A stretch of 64,000 bases of DNA. Origin: Hyposmocoma kahamanoa. Taxonomy: Eukaryota > Arthropoda > Insecta > Lepidoptera > Cosmopterigidae. Within the stretch, counting starts at the first letter, position 1. Each line of letters starts with the position of its first letter. Below the pieces are notes generated by a model that had not been told where the DNA came from, did no database searches, and was given only the letters and a program-made list of their open reading frames with translations. Below, piece by piece: positions 22,200-32,302 of the stretch. Both the position numbers and the translations under genes were made by a program. The DNA lies in the NCBI RefSeq assembly GCF_003589595.1, contig NW_020655740.1:804730-868729 (forward strand). Direction: 5' to 3'.

Positions 22200-23200
22200 A
22201 CAACAATTTACAATTATTTTGATTCCTCTTATTTATTTTTAAAACTATTTTTTCGTGTATAACAAAACTTTGAGTACACAGATCGGAAGAGACGGGAATG
22301 TATTCCAATGACATCGACAACATTTTGTAAAATTTTTATAGTATAGAATTGTACATACTGTCAAAATTGTTGGATAGTTTGAAATTCTTAATCGCATAGG
22401 TCTTAATGGGGCGCAATACGAAATAGCTAATTTAATAAATAAAACGTTCAACAATTACTACCAGCCCATTAGAAGAGTATATGACATGTTTTTCTTTCTG
22501 TATGTGCAGGTAAATTCGGTCAAGCGCTACCATATCGGTGGCTAAGTTAATTTCACTGTGTATGATAAACAGTGCAGTAAGGTCAACGGGGTCATGGGGT
22601 CTAGCAAACAGTCGACAATTCGCTTTCACAGCGTGCATGTGTTTGCCCGATCGCGATGCTTGCTTGCGCCACGGTACGTCGTCGGTAAAATAACGAAATT
22701 TGATAAACTTATACTTTGCCTGCCGACCTCGATATTTGTTGAAGCGGCTTCAAGTTGTTTCCACACGATCATTTAATTTTATTTGTTATCGATAGTTAGT
22801 TATCGATGCTAAAGACTGTTTAACTGAGAAATCCGTGATATTGGAGCTAATGTTTTTTTTAATGCGTGGATTATTCTTATCATTGGATAATATTTGGCCT
22901 ACTGTACTCTGTACTTAAAGCCAATCGCTGGTGCGACCTTGACTACTTTTGTTCATCATGAGGTTCCTCATTGGAATTCCTCCTGGTGTTCTATAAGTTT
23001 GTGATCTTGGTGGTTTTGTGATTAATGTTTTATTAACACTTCGTACCACAGACAAACGCGCGGCACATTTATTGCATTCGGCAGTGGTGTAACATTTTCG
23101 CACAAAACCATTTGTAACTTTTATAAAAAATATTACTGAAATGCATAGTGTGAAAATCCTCGTCAAAACGAATAATATGAGCCCAAACATTTTACTTTCA
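22200..23200. other. Anonymous DNA, no gene supported
   Basis: Frames of 68-91 codons exist on both strands but without splice or domain support. Nothing repetitive was recognised. Confidence 0.4.
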
Positions 23201-23224
23201 TTGAAAGCGGGCGAAATTCAACTG

Positions 23225-23305
23225 AATTGAATTCATCCCCTATTTCGTCACCCTTAAAGGTGGTATACTTTCTTCAAATTTGAATGGGACTACTAATGAG
23301 GTACT
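23225..23305 (+). repeat. Left half of the family P repeat split by the copia insertion
   Basis: AATTCATCCCCTATTTCGTC, CCTTAAAGGTGG and TTCTTCAAATTTGAATGGGA match the 54.95 kb copy. The repeat resumes at 27761 after the copia element. Confidence 0.7.
23301..23305. repeat. Target site duplication GTACT (left)
   Basis: GTACT abuts the outer end of the left LTR and is repeated at 27761-27765. Five bp is the usual copia-type duplication. Confidence 0.9.
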
Positions 23306-23478
23306 TGAAAGAAAACACTCACGCCCGAGAAGTAATTATTAAATATTTTATTCAAAAATCTTATACATTTTATATTGGTTCCACATTTTGAAAATGATAG
23401 GAGTCAAAGTATTTCCTTTTTTTACCCGACTCCACATACACGCAGGTATTCTCAAATGAGGTTTCATTACCTCTAACA
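23306..23478 (-). repeat. 3' LTR of copia element
   Basis: 173 bp, identical to the 5' LTR at 27588-27760. In element orientation it begins TGTTAGAGGTAATGAAACC and ends GAGTGTTTTCTTTCA. It contains CCAATATAAAATG (CCAAT plus TATA-like) and GAATAAAATATT (poly(A) signal). Confidence 0.95.
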
Positions 23479-23487
23479 CCCCCTCTT
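23479..23487 (-). other. Polypurine tract of copia element
   Basis: AAGAGGGGG lies immediately upstream of the 3' LTR in element orientation. This is where plus-strand DNA synthesis is expected to be primed. Confidence 0.85.
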
Positions 23488-23556
23488 AATGAAAACTTAA
23501 TTAATAAATGTAAGGGGGGGGGAACCTCTTACTTATAAACAAAACCAAAACTGAAC

Positions 23557-26500
23557 TCAACACAGCCCTAGCATTATTCTAAATTTTTCAAAAAGCATTC
23601 TGTCAAGAGGTTTTGTAAAGATATCGGCTAACTGTTCCTTGCTATCAATGTACCTCAAAACGACAGCTCCTTTATGTACTTGTTCTCGGATATAATTGTG
23701 CCTAATATCTATGTGCTTAAGACGCTTTGAATCTAAACTCTCAGCTATTTTAATTGCACCCTGATTATCCTCGTACAAAATTGTGCTAGGCATTTTATCA
23801 TACAAGAATGTATCTTCTAACATTTTACATAACCACGCAGCTTGAGTACAAGCTTGACTGAGTGCCATGTACTCAGCCTCAGTAGACGATAAAGCTACAC
23901 ACTGTTGCTTTTTAGAAAGCCAGCTTACAGTACACCCAAAAACTTTAAATACGTAACCAGTTGTAGACTTACGGTCTAGCAGGTCACCTGCCCAATCTGA
24001 ATCTACATAACCTTCAATAAAAGAATCAGAATATTTTTTATGAAATATTAACCCTAACTCCATAGTTCCTTTTAAATAACGTAAAACTCTTTTAATAGCT
24101 GTCCATAATTCTTCAGAAGCGCAAGATTGGTAACGACTCAGTATTGACATACTATTAGCTAAATCTGGTCTCGTGGCTAACATACAATACATAATTGCAC
24201 CGATAGCTTTTCTACATTTAATTTCGATGGCTTCGTTTTCAGACATATGTAATTTCAGTAAACTGTGTTTTACACTTTGGTCCATCGGTGTGGACACCGG
24301 CTTACACTCATGCATGTTAAATTTCCGTAATAATCCTGCGATATATTCTGTTTGGCTTAAAACTGTATGGTCACCGTTCTGTAACACATTTATGCCAAGA
24401 TAGCACTTAGCAATACCTAGATCTTTAACTTTAAAACATTTCTGTAAATAGTTCTTTATATTGAGCAATTCATTATTGTCTGTCGACATAATTAGGAAAT
24501 CATCGACGTACACCAGGAAATAAGTTTTAATACTGTTACTCACTTTATAATAAAAACAATAATCATTTTTACTGGCTGTAAAACCATATTTTCTTAAAGT
24601 GTCATCTAATGTGTCATACCAATACTTAGGCGACTTTTTAAGACCGTACAGAGCTCGATTTAATTTACATACTTTATCACTTTCTATATTAAAATTCACA
24701 GGCAAACTCACATACACAAGTTCATTTATCTTACCATTAAGGAAAGCCGTACAGACGTCCATTTGATGCTGTTTAATTCCCAATTTCACACTTATTGCAA
24801 CAAACATTCTGAAAGTTGTGAGCTGTGCGACCGGCGAGTAAACCTCGGATGCCGATACAAATTCTTTTTGTTTGAAACCACGAGCTACTAAACGCGCCTT
24901 AAAAAACTTATTTCCGTCTTCGCCTTTCTTTATTTTAAAAAGCCATTTGGTATCAACTGGCTTGCAATCAGCCGGCTTGGGAACAACAGTCCACGTGTTA
25001 TTCTCCGCAAGGGATGATATTTCCTTCTCCATTGCATCAATCCACTTATCAGCTTCATTGCCGTTAATTGCTTCTTCATAAGACTTAGGTTCAAATACTT
25101 CGGCAAAATGAAGTACACTATACATTTCTGAGTCTTCATATCTTTGTGGTGGTCGAATCTTACTACGATCTCTCAATCTCCTTTGTTCGCTTTGTTGACT
25201 TTGCTCGATATCAATTGTTTCTACAGATTCTTCGTTGGTAACTGTTTCGAGTTGACTATTATTTATTCTTGTTTCCATCCTTTCAACCTCTACTTTTTTT
25301 CCATTTTCCTCAATTTCACAATTATTACTATCAGTAGAGTCAATTACGCGTGAACTCGGCCGTTCCGTCTTTGTTTCTTCGATATCTGTATTTGACAGCA
25401 AAATTATATCCCTGGTCAAAATAACATCGTCTTTTTCAGGAACATAAACACGATATCCTTTTACATTTTCTTCATATCCCACAAATATTCCAATCGCGTT
25501 CTTATCGTCCCACTTCTTACGAATTTCCTTCGGAATGTGAAAAGAAACACGATTGCCAAAAACTTGAAAAGTATTAAAATCAACTGATTTGTTTGTCCAA
25601 AGTTCAAACGGTGTTTTTTTCTTTACGGGACTTGGGCCAGTTCTATTTAGTACATAAATGGCTGTATTCACAGCTTCTGCCCAAAATCTCTTGGTCATTG
25701 ACTTTGCTTTCAACATTGTTCTGGCAGCTTCTACAATTGTGCGCATTTCCCGTTCAGCCCTACCGTTTTGTTGAGGCGTGTACCTTATAGAGTTTTGATG
25801 TACGATTCCATATTTATTCAACATTTTACATACCTCATTGTTGACAAATTCTGTTCCGTTATCCGTCCTTAATATTTTTAATTTGTATCCAGTCTGTTTT
25901 TCTACTAGAGCAATAAAATTGTCAATGCAGTTTTTAACTTCGTACTTGTTTTTGATGAAATATACTTTTCTGAAATTACTGTAATCATCTTTGAACAGAA
26001 GAAAATATTTAGAACCACCAATAGATGAAACTTCCATAGGACCGCAGAGGTCGGCATGTACTAACTCACACGGAGAATTTGCACGATTTTCACTACGTAT
26101 AAAGATATCTCTATGTTGTTTACCAGCACAGCAACTTTCACAAACAGCAATTGAAATATTTTTGTAAATTACACCGTGCTCTGACAGTACATTTTTGATT
26201 TGTGTCAAATTTTGATGTGCTAGTCTGTCATGCCAGTCAATCAAATCAAGAACAACATTACTTGAAGGAGGTTGGTTATACAAACGAAAAATCATTTTAA
26301 ACAGATTTCCATTTCGCTCAGCAATAGCCTTAACAGACCCTTCAGAATCTATTATTTTACACAATTTACTATCAATAATTGTACTGTACCCTTTATCTAC
26401 AGCTCTACTTACTGAGAATAAGTTTACCTTTAAATCCGGCACATACAAAACATTTGATATAGTGGTTTCTATCCACTGGTTACCATTGTAAGCTTCTAAC

Positions 26501-27480
26501 CTAATACACCCAATACCTTTTATCGACAGCATTGATCCGTCGCCTATTTTAACAGTTTTATTCTTTTCTGTAGTTAATTCAATGAACATGTCCTTGTCTT
26601 TACACATATGTTCTGATGCTCCAGAGTCCATAAACCACTCAACTAGGTTGTTATCCGTTGTTCCAACAAATGCGTTAGCTGCTTGACAGTTATATGTGCA
26701 TCCGTGTTCTTTGTCACGACCTCGGTTGCCTCCTCTATTTGCAAACTTGTGTAAGTTGAATCTACATTCATTCGCAAAGTGGCCAAACTTTCCACAATAA
26801 TGGCATTTTATGCCCGCTTTGCAATACCTTGTTTCATGACCGGATCGGTTGCATTTTTGGCAAGTAACGGAAACTCTATATTTACGTGATTGCAAAGGAT
26901 GAGATCGCATTGCTAACGCTTGCATTGGCACGTTTTCTTTTAATCTGTGCTCTTCAAGCAGCAGTCTAGACGTGAGTTCATTCAAAGTTTGATATTCTCG
27001 GGGTACTGATTCCCATGCAGTGACAAAATGATTGTAGACCGCAGGTAGTGACGTTATTATTTTTGTTATCATCATAGTCTCAGATATATTTTCTTTGTTT
27101 TCTGCAAGTTTGTTACGTATTTCCTCGAGCTTTGCGACAAACATACATATACCTTCTTCTTCATATTTGATAGAGAAAAATTTCTGCTGTAGTAAATGAG
27201 TATCTATATTCGTTTTAGGCTCAAAAACAGATTTCAATTTTGTAAACATTTGGTATGCCGTTTTGCATGATAGGACCAAGTTCATAGTTCCCTCCTCTAA
27301 TCTATTTATAATGATTTCTTGTGCTTTTGCATCTTTGTCGAGAAACTTTTCATCCGGATTGTCATTTTCTTTTTCAATATTAGAATATAGTTGCTTAGCT
27401 TTTAACAATATTTCGATTTGAAATTTCCAGACCACAAAATTAGAGCCATTAGTTCTAAGTTTCACATTGCAGGACTCCAT
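23557..27480 (-). CDS. Copia gag-pol polyprotein (1307 aa, intact)
   Basis: A single uninterrupted frame encodes the whole polyprotein. The first ATG (27478-27480, MESCNVKLRTNGSNFVVWKF) is taken as the start because copia Gag proteins begin similarly with a 'WK..' segment; open sequence continues 15 codons upstream without an ATG. Domains: copia-type Gag (about 10-180); two CCHC zinc knuckles (C207-C220, C226-C239); aspartic protease DSGAS (D285); integrase HHCC (H417, H422, C447, C450) and catalytic D477, D540, E576 with a 35-residue D–E spacing; reverse transcriptase with motif A D908 and YVDD 991-994; RNase H with D1160, E1203, D1238; TKPL near the end. It should make particles, reverse transcribe and integrate. 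There is no stop or frameshift between gag and pol, so a low Gag:Pol ratio would need splicing or another mechanism. Confidence 0.95.
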   Translation of the reverse strand: MESCNVKLRTNGSNFVVWKFQIEILLKAKQLYSNIEKENDNPDEKFLDKDAKAQEIIINRLEEGTMNLVLSCKTAYQMFTKLKSVFEPKTNIDTHLLQQKFFSIKYEEEGICMFVAKLEEIRNKLAENKENISETMMITKIITSLPAVYNHFVTAWESVPREYQTLNELTSRLLLEEHRLKENVPMQALAMRSHPLQSRKYRVSVTCQKCNRSGHETRYCKAGIKCHYCGKFGHFANECRFNLHKFANRGGNRGRDKEHGCTYNCQAANAFVGTTDNNLVEWFMDSGASEHMCKDKDMFIELTTEKNKTVKIGDGSMLSIKGIGCIRLEAYNGNQWIETTISNVLYVPDLKVNLFSVSRAVDKGYSTIIDSKLCKIIDSEGSVKAIAERNGNLFKMIFRLYNQPPSSNVVLDLIDWHDRLAHQNLTQIKNVLSEHGVIYKNISIAVCESCCAGKQHRDIFIRSENRANSPCELVHADLCGPMEVSSIGGSKYFLLFKDDYSNFRKVYFIKNKYEVKNCIDNFIALVEKQTGYKLKILRTDNGTEFVNNEVCKMLNKYGIVHQNSIRYTPQQNGRAEREMRTIVEAARTMLKAKSMTKRFWAEAVNTAIYVLNRTGPSPVKKKTPFELWTNKSVDFNTFQVFGNRVSFHIPKEIRKKWDDKNAIGIFVGYEENVKGYRVYVPEKDDVILTRDIILLSNTDIEETKTERPSSRVIDSTDSNNCEIEENGKKVEVERMETRINNSQLETVTNEESVETIDIEQSQQSEQRRLRDRSKIRPPQRYEDSEMYSVLHFAEVFEPKSYEEAINGNEADKWIDAMEKEISSLAENNTWTVVPKPADCKPVDTKWLFKIKKGEDGNKFFKARLVARGFKQKEFVSASEVYSPVAQLTTFRMFVAISVKLGIKQHQMDVCTAFLNGKINELVYVSLPVNFNIESDKVCKLNRALYGLKKSPKYWYDTLDDTLRKYGFTASKNDYCFYYKVSNSIKTYFLVYVDDFLIMSTDNNELLNIKNYLQKCFKVKDLGIAKCYLGINVLQNGDHTVLSQTEYIAGLLRKFNMHECKPVSTPMDQSVKHSLLKLHMSENEAIEIKCRKAIGAIMYCMLATRPDLANSMSILSRYQSCASEELWTAIKRVLRYLKGTMELGLIFHKKYSDSFIEGYVDSDWAGDLLDRKSTTGYVFKVFGCTVSWLSKKQQCVALSSTEAEYMALSQACTQAAWLCKMLEDTFLYDKMPSTILYEDNQGAIKIAESLDSKRLKHIDIRHNYIREQVHKGAVVLRYIDSKEQLADIFTKPLDRMLFEKFRIMLGLC

Positions 27481-27577
27481 TTTGAATTTTCTTCTTCTTC
27501 TTCTTCTTACCTTCTCGTATTTCAAAATTTCAACCGCTTAGTTACGTTATTTATTTATTTATTAGTGCCTTCTTATA

Positions 27578-27587
27578 GCCCATAACC
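27578..27587 (-). other. Primer-binding site, initiator-Met half-tRNA type
   Basis: Directly after the 5' LTR the element reads GGTTATGGGC, complementary to GCCCATAACC of the anticodon region of insect initiator methionine tRNA. Drosophila copia uses the same internal region (a cleaved half-tRNA) as primer. The match stops after 10 nt, where TATAAG follows. Confidence 0.8.
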
Positions 27588-27760
27588 TGAAAGAAAACAC
27601 TCACGCCCGAGAAGTAATTATTAAATATTTTATTCAAAAATCTTATACATTTTATATTGGTTCCACATTTTGAAAATGATAGGAGTCAAAGTATTTCCTT
27701 TTTTTACCCGACTCCACATACACGCAGGTATTCTCAAATGAGGTTTCATTACCTCTAACA
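27588..27760 (-). repeat. 5' LTR of copia element
   Basis: 173 bp, base-for-base identical to 23306-23478. It would contain the element's promoter (CCAATATAAAATG) and transcription start. Confidence 0.95.
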
Positions 27761-27885
27761 GTACTCTCTGTTCAACAAAAAAAAGAATCCCTGAAATCGG
27801 TTCACAAGTTTCGAAGTAATTTCGTAAAATACACACAAAAATACAGACGAATTGAGACTGACAGTTTATTCAGCACCTACATAGT
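27761..27885 (+). repeat. Target duplication and right half of the split family P repeat
   Basis: GTACT (27761-27765) duplicates the left target. The following CTCTGTTCAACAAAAAAAAG, ATCCCTGAAATCGGTTCAC and AATACAGACGAATTGAGAC continue the family P sequence interrupted at 23305. Confidence 0.75.
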
Positions 27886-27889
27886 ATTT

Positions 27890-29210
27890 TGATTACACAG
27901 AACTTTATTAACCCGTCTTCAGTTGTAAGTAAGTCGTATGATAAACCATAATTACTTATTATTACAGTAATGATAATATATGCAAAGTGGTTGCAAAACT
28001 ATGGCAGTCGAATATAATGAAGTGCCTGCATTGGCTGTTGGGATATGATTACGAAGTCTTACTACAGATTGAAGTCCATGTTCCCTGTTGTGCCTCTGTC
28101 GCTGAATATCGTATTCGACAGATATAGAAACTTTTCAGATAATAGCCTCCTTGATATATTGTAAACTACTTATTTCAAAGGATTGAAAAAATAGTCAAAG
28201 ACATACTTGGGCTTTTGTTTCTTTTGTCACCGTGACATATGCCGTCGTATCTAGGAATAGAATAGAATCTTCGACGATGGATAAAATAATAATAAAATTA
28301 AATTTAATTGAATTTGAATAATGGAAGCAATTTTGTGGAAGATTTTTATATTATTTTTACATTACCACGTTTTACTTGACATTGGTGGGAAAAAAAGAAG
28401 AATTAATAATGATTATTTAATATAGTGTAAAGATGCGAAATAATTGCCCTGAAGTGCTGGTGGTCTTTGATCTTCTTCGATTTGCCCCACGATCCACGCT
28501 GCCGCTGAAACATCGATTGTGTGACCATTCGTGTTCGGCCTTCATTGATTTTTTGTTTTACAACGAACTTTGGAATTAGTTTTATTTGTCGATATTCCTG
28601 AATGAACAAATAGGTTCAAACATTTGGTTCTTTCAGGAGTATTGATAGTGATAAGTTTTTTTTGTCTTGGACGATTTGTTTCATATTTTTTCTGTACCGC
28701 ACATGTACAGAGTGTAGTTTTTGTTGGCCTTGATGATTAAATCAAGTTGCGCAGTTTATCAGCGTCTATTAAGAAGAAATGAAATCAAATGATTTATTTC
28801 TTTCTTACACGGAGGCTGTAAAGGTATTTCAAGAATGTATTTTTTTAATTAGTTTTTTAAAATTTGTTATAAGTTATTTTTATTACTTATTTCTGATATG
28901 TTAGACCTACATAAACCCTTTTTGTTTTTGTCACTTTTCTTCTGCAGTCGTCCTGGAGCCTTCAATAAATGAACATTTTTCTGCTTCATAAGAATAAAAA
29001 GTGATTATTTAGGTCTAATTTATCCAAAACAAAATCTAAAAACAATTTGTACCAAATAAAAAAAAACAGTCCAGTTACTGTATAACAGCCCCGTTTCGTA
29101 CAATCCAACCGTGCATTTTGAATCACTGAGCTCCGCCTTGCGGCGCACGCAGTTTTTGTATTTTTTATGTATACATTCGTGCAATTATTTGTATATACTC
29201 ATGCTGTGGA
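27890..29210. other. Anonymous AT-rich DNA
   Basis: No supported gene or classified repeat. Confidence 0.4.
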
Positions 29211-29215
29211 CAGCA

Positions 29216-29247
29216 TTTTGTTGACTGACTGGAGTCAGTCAACAAAA
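29216..29247. repeat. Near-perfect 15-bp palindrome
   Basis: TTTTGTTGACTGACT (29216-29230) is followed after GG by its exact complement AGTCAGTCAACAAAA (29233-29247). Confidence 0.9.
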
Positions 29248-29249
29248 AA

Positions 29250-30180
29250 CCAAATATTAAAACGTAATATTAATTAAATTTAACAATTATGTCAAGTTTA
29301 AAAAATATCAGAAGTAAATTGGAAAATGCAATCTTGGCGTCATTTCATTAAGGTAATTAAATCATAATTTTCTAAATTCGACACAGTTATTGCAATTTCT
29401 AATTTTTTGTTGCACGCATGCAGCGCGCTCTCGGCTTGTTCGCCAGATCTGTACGCATCCTCAGGAAGTCCAAAAGATCTGCGCCGATTCCCCATAATGA
29501 AACTTACCTATAGCATTGAAGGACTTCTATTCCTAGTTAACTTTACATCGTCACTTTTGTCAAAGTTAATCATATTCGTCGCTCTGCGGAGTCATTTTTG
29601 TTGTTGCTAGATTTAAAACTCCTATGCTGACAGGTCGGAGCTTTCTCGTGTCGCAATCCATTGAACACTTGGTGGGCTGCGCGCAGGCATTAAGTAAGGG
29701 AGACAAACCCATGAAATAGCCGGTGCAGGTATGTATTCGAAATTGAATAGCTAAATTGCGAAAGTGGTGTTTGAAGATTTCAATGTAGTGCTAAAAGGTT
29801 TCGGGTTTTCCCTTACGTCTAAACGTTTTACGAGAATGATAAGGCCCAGGGTCGTCCACGTCCTCGTCCGAAATTTCTATGTTCTTCACTTTACTGCCAT
29901 TGTTTGCTGACAACTAGCGCCGATAGAAAGCAGGACAATGCCCAGGCGCGTCGCATTTCCACAATAGACGCATCACGCGTCATCGAGCTACTATGCGTTT
30001 TTAAATTACGCCTTTTACGTAATGTAGGGTTGGCACTTCCTGGATTTAGTTTATTCGAATGGCGGCTTATGACATTATCATCACTCTTGGAATTGTATTT
30101 GCGAAATAAACACACGTAATTTTTTCCAAGTGATAGGTAATAATTTTCTTCTTCTTAGTTTAAAAAATATGGAGAAACCT
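29250..30180. other. Anonymous DNA
   Basis: No supported gene. The segment 29930-30060 (CAGGCGCGTCGCATTTCC, ACGCGTCATCGAGCTACTAT) looks like old repeat sequence but was not classified. Confidence 0.35.
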
Positions 30181-30184
30181 TCCT

Positions 30185-30440
30185 TTTATTAACCGACTTC
30201 AAAAAAGGAGGAGGTTCTCAATTCGACTGTATGTTCTTTTTTTATTCTTTTTTTTTGTGTGTATGTTACGCGATAACTCCGGTATGTGTGAACCGATTTT
30301 CATGATTCTTTTTTGTTGGAAAGGGGGTATTTCCATAGTGGTCCCATTTCATTTTGAAGAAAATCATCCACCTCAAAGGGTGGCTGTTCACGCATGAAGA
30401 TTCATTTTTATAAATAGCGCTTAATTTTAATTTAGGAGCA
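30185..30440 (+). repeat. Family P repeat, AACCGACTTCAAAAAAGGAG end
   Basis: AACCGACTTCAAAAAAGGAG, GAGGTTCTCAATTCGACTG, CGATAACTCCGGTATG and GAACCGATTTTCATGATTC are in the order of a very common lepidopteran repeat. Complementary pieces appear at 55.05-55.14 kb and 22.15 kb. Confidence 0.75.
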
Positions 30441-31547
30441 ATTACTTTTAGCAATTATTTAGTTGATTTTGCTATTTCTCCAATTCAAGGCGTTTTTCTC
30501 TCGATATACTTTGAGTAGTGTCGTAGTGAGAACCTATTTTTATTATCTCCAGTATCAAGTCCTGTATAGTGGCGAACTAGGGGATATTTCAATGAAACTT
30601 AGCAAATAGACGTTATTCCACGTACTTTTGAGGTTGGTTTTTTTAGTACTCTGTACTGAGATTATTTCACTATAAACAGGTCCTTTACGATATTTCATCT
30701 CGAGCTTGATTTGTGTCAATAAATACAAAGAAGATATCTGATGCGATTAGAAAATAACTAGTGCCATCCCTATGGGGTGCGCGCGTGCAGCATGACAGGC
30801 AAGTGACGGGCGCTTCCCGTGCAAGCGTCACGGTTCATTTCACCTGTACGCCTGCGCCGCGCTAGCCTCCACCATAATGGATTTACATTTTCATATTGTC
30901 ATTGTCTTTGAATGTACTCAAACCAGCCACACACGAATTAGACCTTGTGGCATCGTGTGTTAGATCTTAATTTAGTTTCGTCTTAGATGTCGTGTTACTG
31001 AATTTAGTTTAATGACTAGGTCGATCGTGTGGGTTGTCATTGTTGGCTCGGCTTTTATTGTTATCGGAAGTCGTTAAAGTAGGTTGGTACTGGCAGGCTT
31101 TTAGGTGACGAAGTTTTTGAGACACTTTGTACCCACCAGGTGGGTTGGCGGTATTTTACTGATATTATTTTGTATTGATGTAGAAATAGCCGTCACCATC
31201 TTATAGGAAATGTGTTGGAACAATTGTCTTGTTAACATTGACGAAACAATTGTTCGGTAGTATCCGGGAGAGTAGAACGTAAAGAAATTACTTTTCAAAC
31301 GGGACAGAACTCTTGCTACAAGTTGTTAATTATAACATGATTAGATGGTATGCGTAACGTGACCATAAGTCCCGCTTTGAGCGAGACAGTCCCGTTTTTA
31401 ATCTTTGTGTCCCGCTATCCCTAAAATACTCAAAAAGGTCCAGTTTTGACAAAACACGACACACTAAAATTTGCAGGCGTCCAAAGTAATGGTTAAAAAA
31501 TAATGCTTACGTTAGGTATGCGGTAAGATCCAGGTAATGTTTTTTTT

Positions 31548-31838
31548 TTCATAACATCAAGTGACGGGACGAACAAGTCGTGCGCGCGATGGTAAGCTAC
31601 ACGCCTGTCCATAACAGTTACAGTGTCACTCGGAGCTTGCAAAGATCTAAGGTGCGCTATCACTGCGCCCGTCACCCTGAGACGTATAAGTTGACAAGTC
31701 CCATGTGCCTGTAGTTTCACCAGCACCCTTGCCCTTCAAAACCGGAACATAGTAATGCTGACTTTACTGCTTGGCAGTAGGTAAGGTGGCAGTACTTCCC
31801 TAGACGAACTCTTTCACAAGGAGCTCTACTCCTATTAG
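31548..31838 (-). repeat. Family L hairpin repeat, copy 5
   Basis: Nearly full length, ending in element orientation with TTATGAAAAAAAA (poly(T) at 31540-31549 on the plus strand). The inner hairpin is partly degraded (GTGTCACTCGGAGC / GATCTAAGGTGCGC). Confidence 0.8.
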
Positions 31839-31878
31839 ATTTTTATCACATCAATTTGTGTATATATATACATAATCA

Positions 31879-31934
31879 CGTCCATATACTGTCATTAATG
31901 CGTATATATATTCATCTATGACGGTATATGGACG
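31879..31934. repeat. 17-bp inverted repeat
   Basis: CGTCCATATACTGTCAT (31879-31895) and ATGACGGTATATGGACG (31918-31934) are complementary at 16 of 17 positions around a 22-nt AT-rich loop. Confidence 0.8.
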
Positions 31935-31995
31935 AGATTCGTGTTCGACAAACAAACAATTCGTAAAGCTTGATAAAACCTTTTTCTTCACTCAG

Positions 31996-32129
31996 GTTTA
32001 CATTTTACAGTGTACAGAAAAATCTTTGTTTAACCTAGCTGTCTTTCGCAGTAACGTTATGCGGGTACTGCGAACGACAAACTGTCACTATGTCAGCTTT
32101 ATTGATATTGGAAATGTTTGCAAATTAAG
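31996..32129 (+). CDS. Candidate internal exon, Tudor-like motif
   Basis: A strong acceptor (CCTTTTTCTTCACTCAG) and a good donor (TTAAG|GTAAAT) bound 134 nt that stay open in one frame: 44 codons plus two bases (phase 0 in, phase 2 out). The translation ends in NCHYVSFIDIGNVCKLR, which resembles the 'V.FIDYGN' strand–turn core of Tudor domains that bind methylated arginine or lysine, with Ile where the aromatic Tyr is usual. The expected upstream 'WYRA' motif is not visible, although FRSNVMRVL occupies that position. An alternative acceptor inside (CTTTCGCAG, exon from 32052) would keep the motif. Neighbouring exons were not found. Confidence 0.35.
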
Positions 32130-32302
32130 GTAAATAAATCTAGAACCTAGCATTTTTCTAAAAGCCCTCGTGTGTCACGTGACTTGTCGTCCTACCGTTT
32201 CTCCTCCTGTCGCGTGCACTGTTGGTTTGTCGGGGATGCTCCGCTGGATTTCCGACTATTAATGTCCACTGTGTTATGTAAACACAGTACCTTCATAAAA
32301 TA

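Larger units (their letters stand above)
23306..27760 (-). mobile_element. Complete Ty1/copia LTR retrotransposon (4455 bp)
   Basis: Two identical 173-bp LTRs (TG...CA), GTACT target duplications, a primer-binding site, a purine tract and one intact gag-pol frame make this a structurally complete element on the minus strand. The domain order protease–integrase–reverse transcriptase–RNase H is diagnostic of Ty1/copia as opposed to gypsy or BEL. Identical LTRs mean the copy is young. The insertion lies inside an older family P repeat. No env-like frame is present. Confidence 0.95.

Noticed and set aside
27481..27525. Fifteen extra in-frame codons upstream of the copia Gag ATG
   Set aside because: They begin at TTG and encode an arginine/lysine run from a CTT/AAG repeat. 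The ATG at 27480 fits copia Gag N-termini better.
29505..29590. Minus-strand first-exon candidate starting MINFDKSDDVKLTRNRS before a GTAAGT donor
   Set aside because: A TAG stop lies in frame immediately before the donor, so it cannot be coding as drawn.
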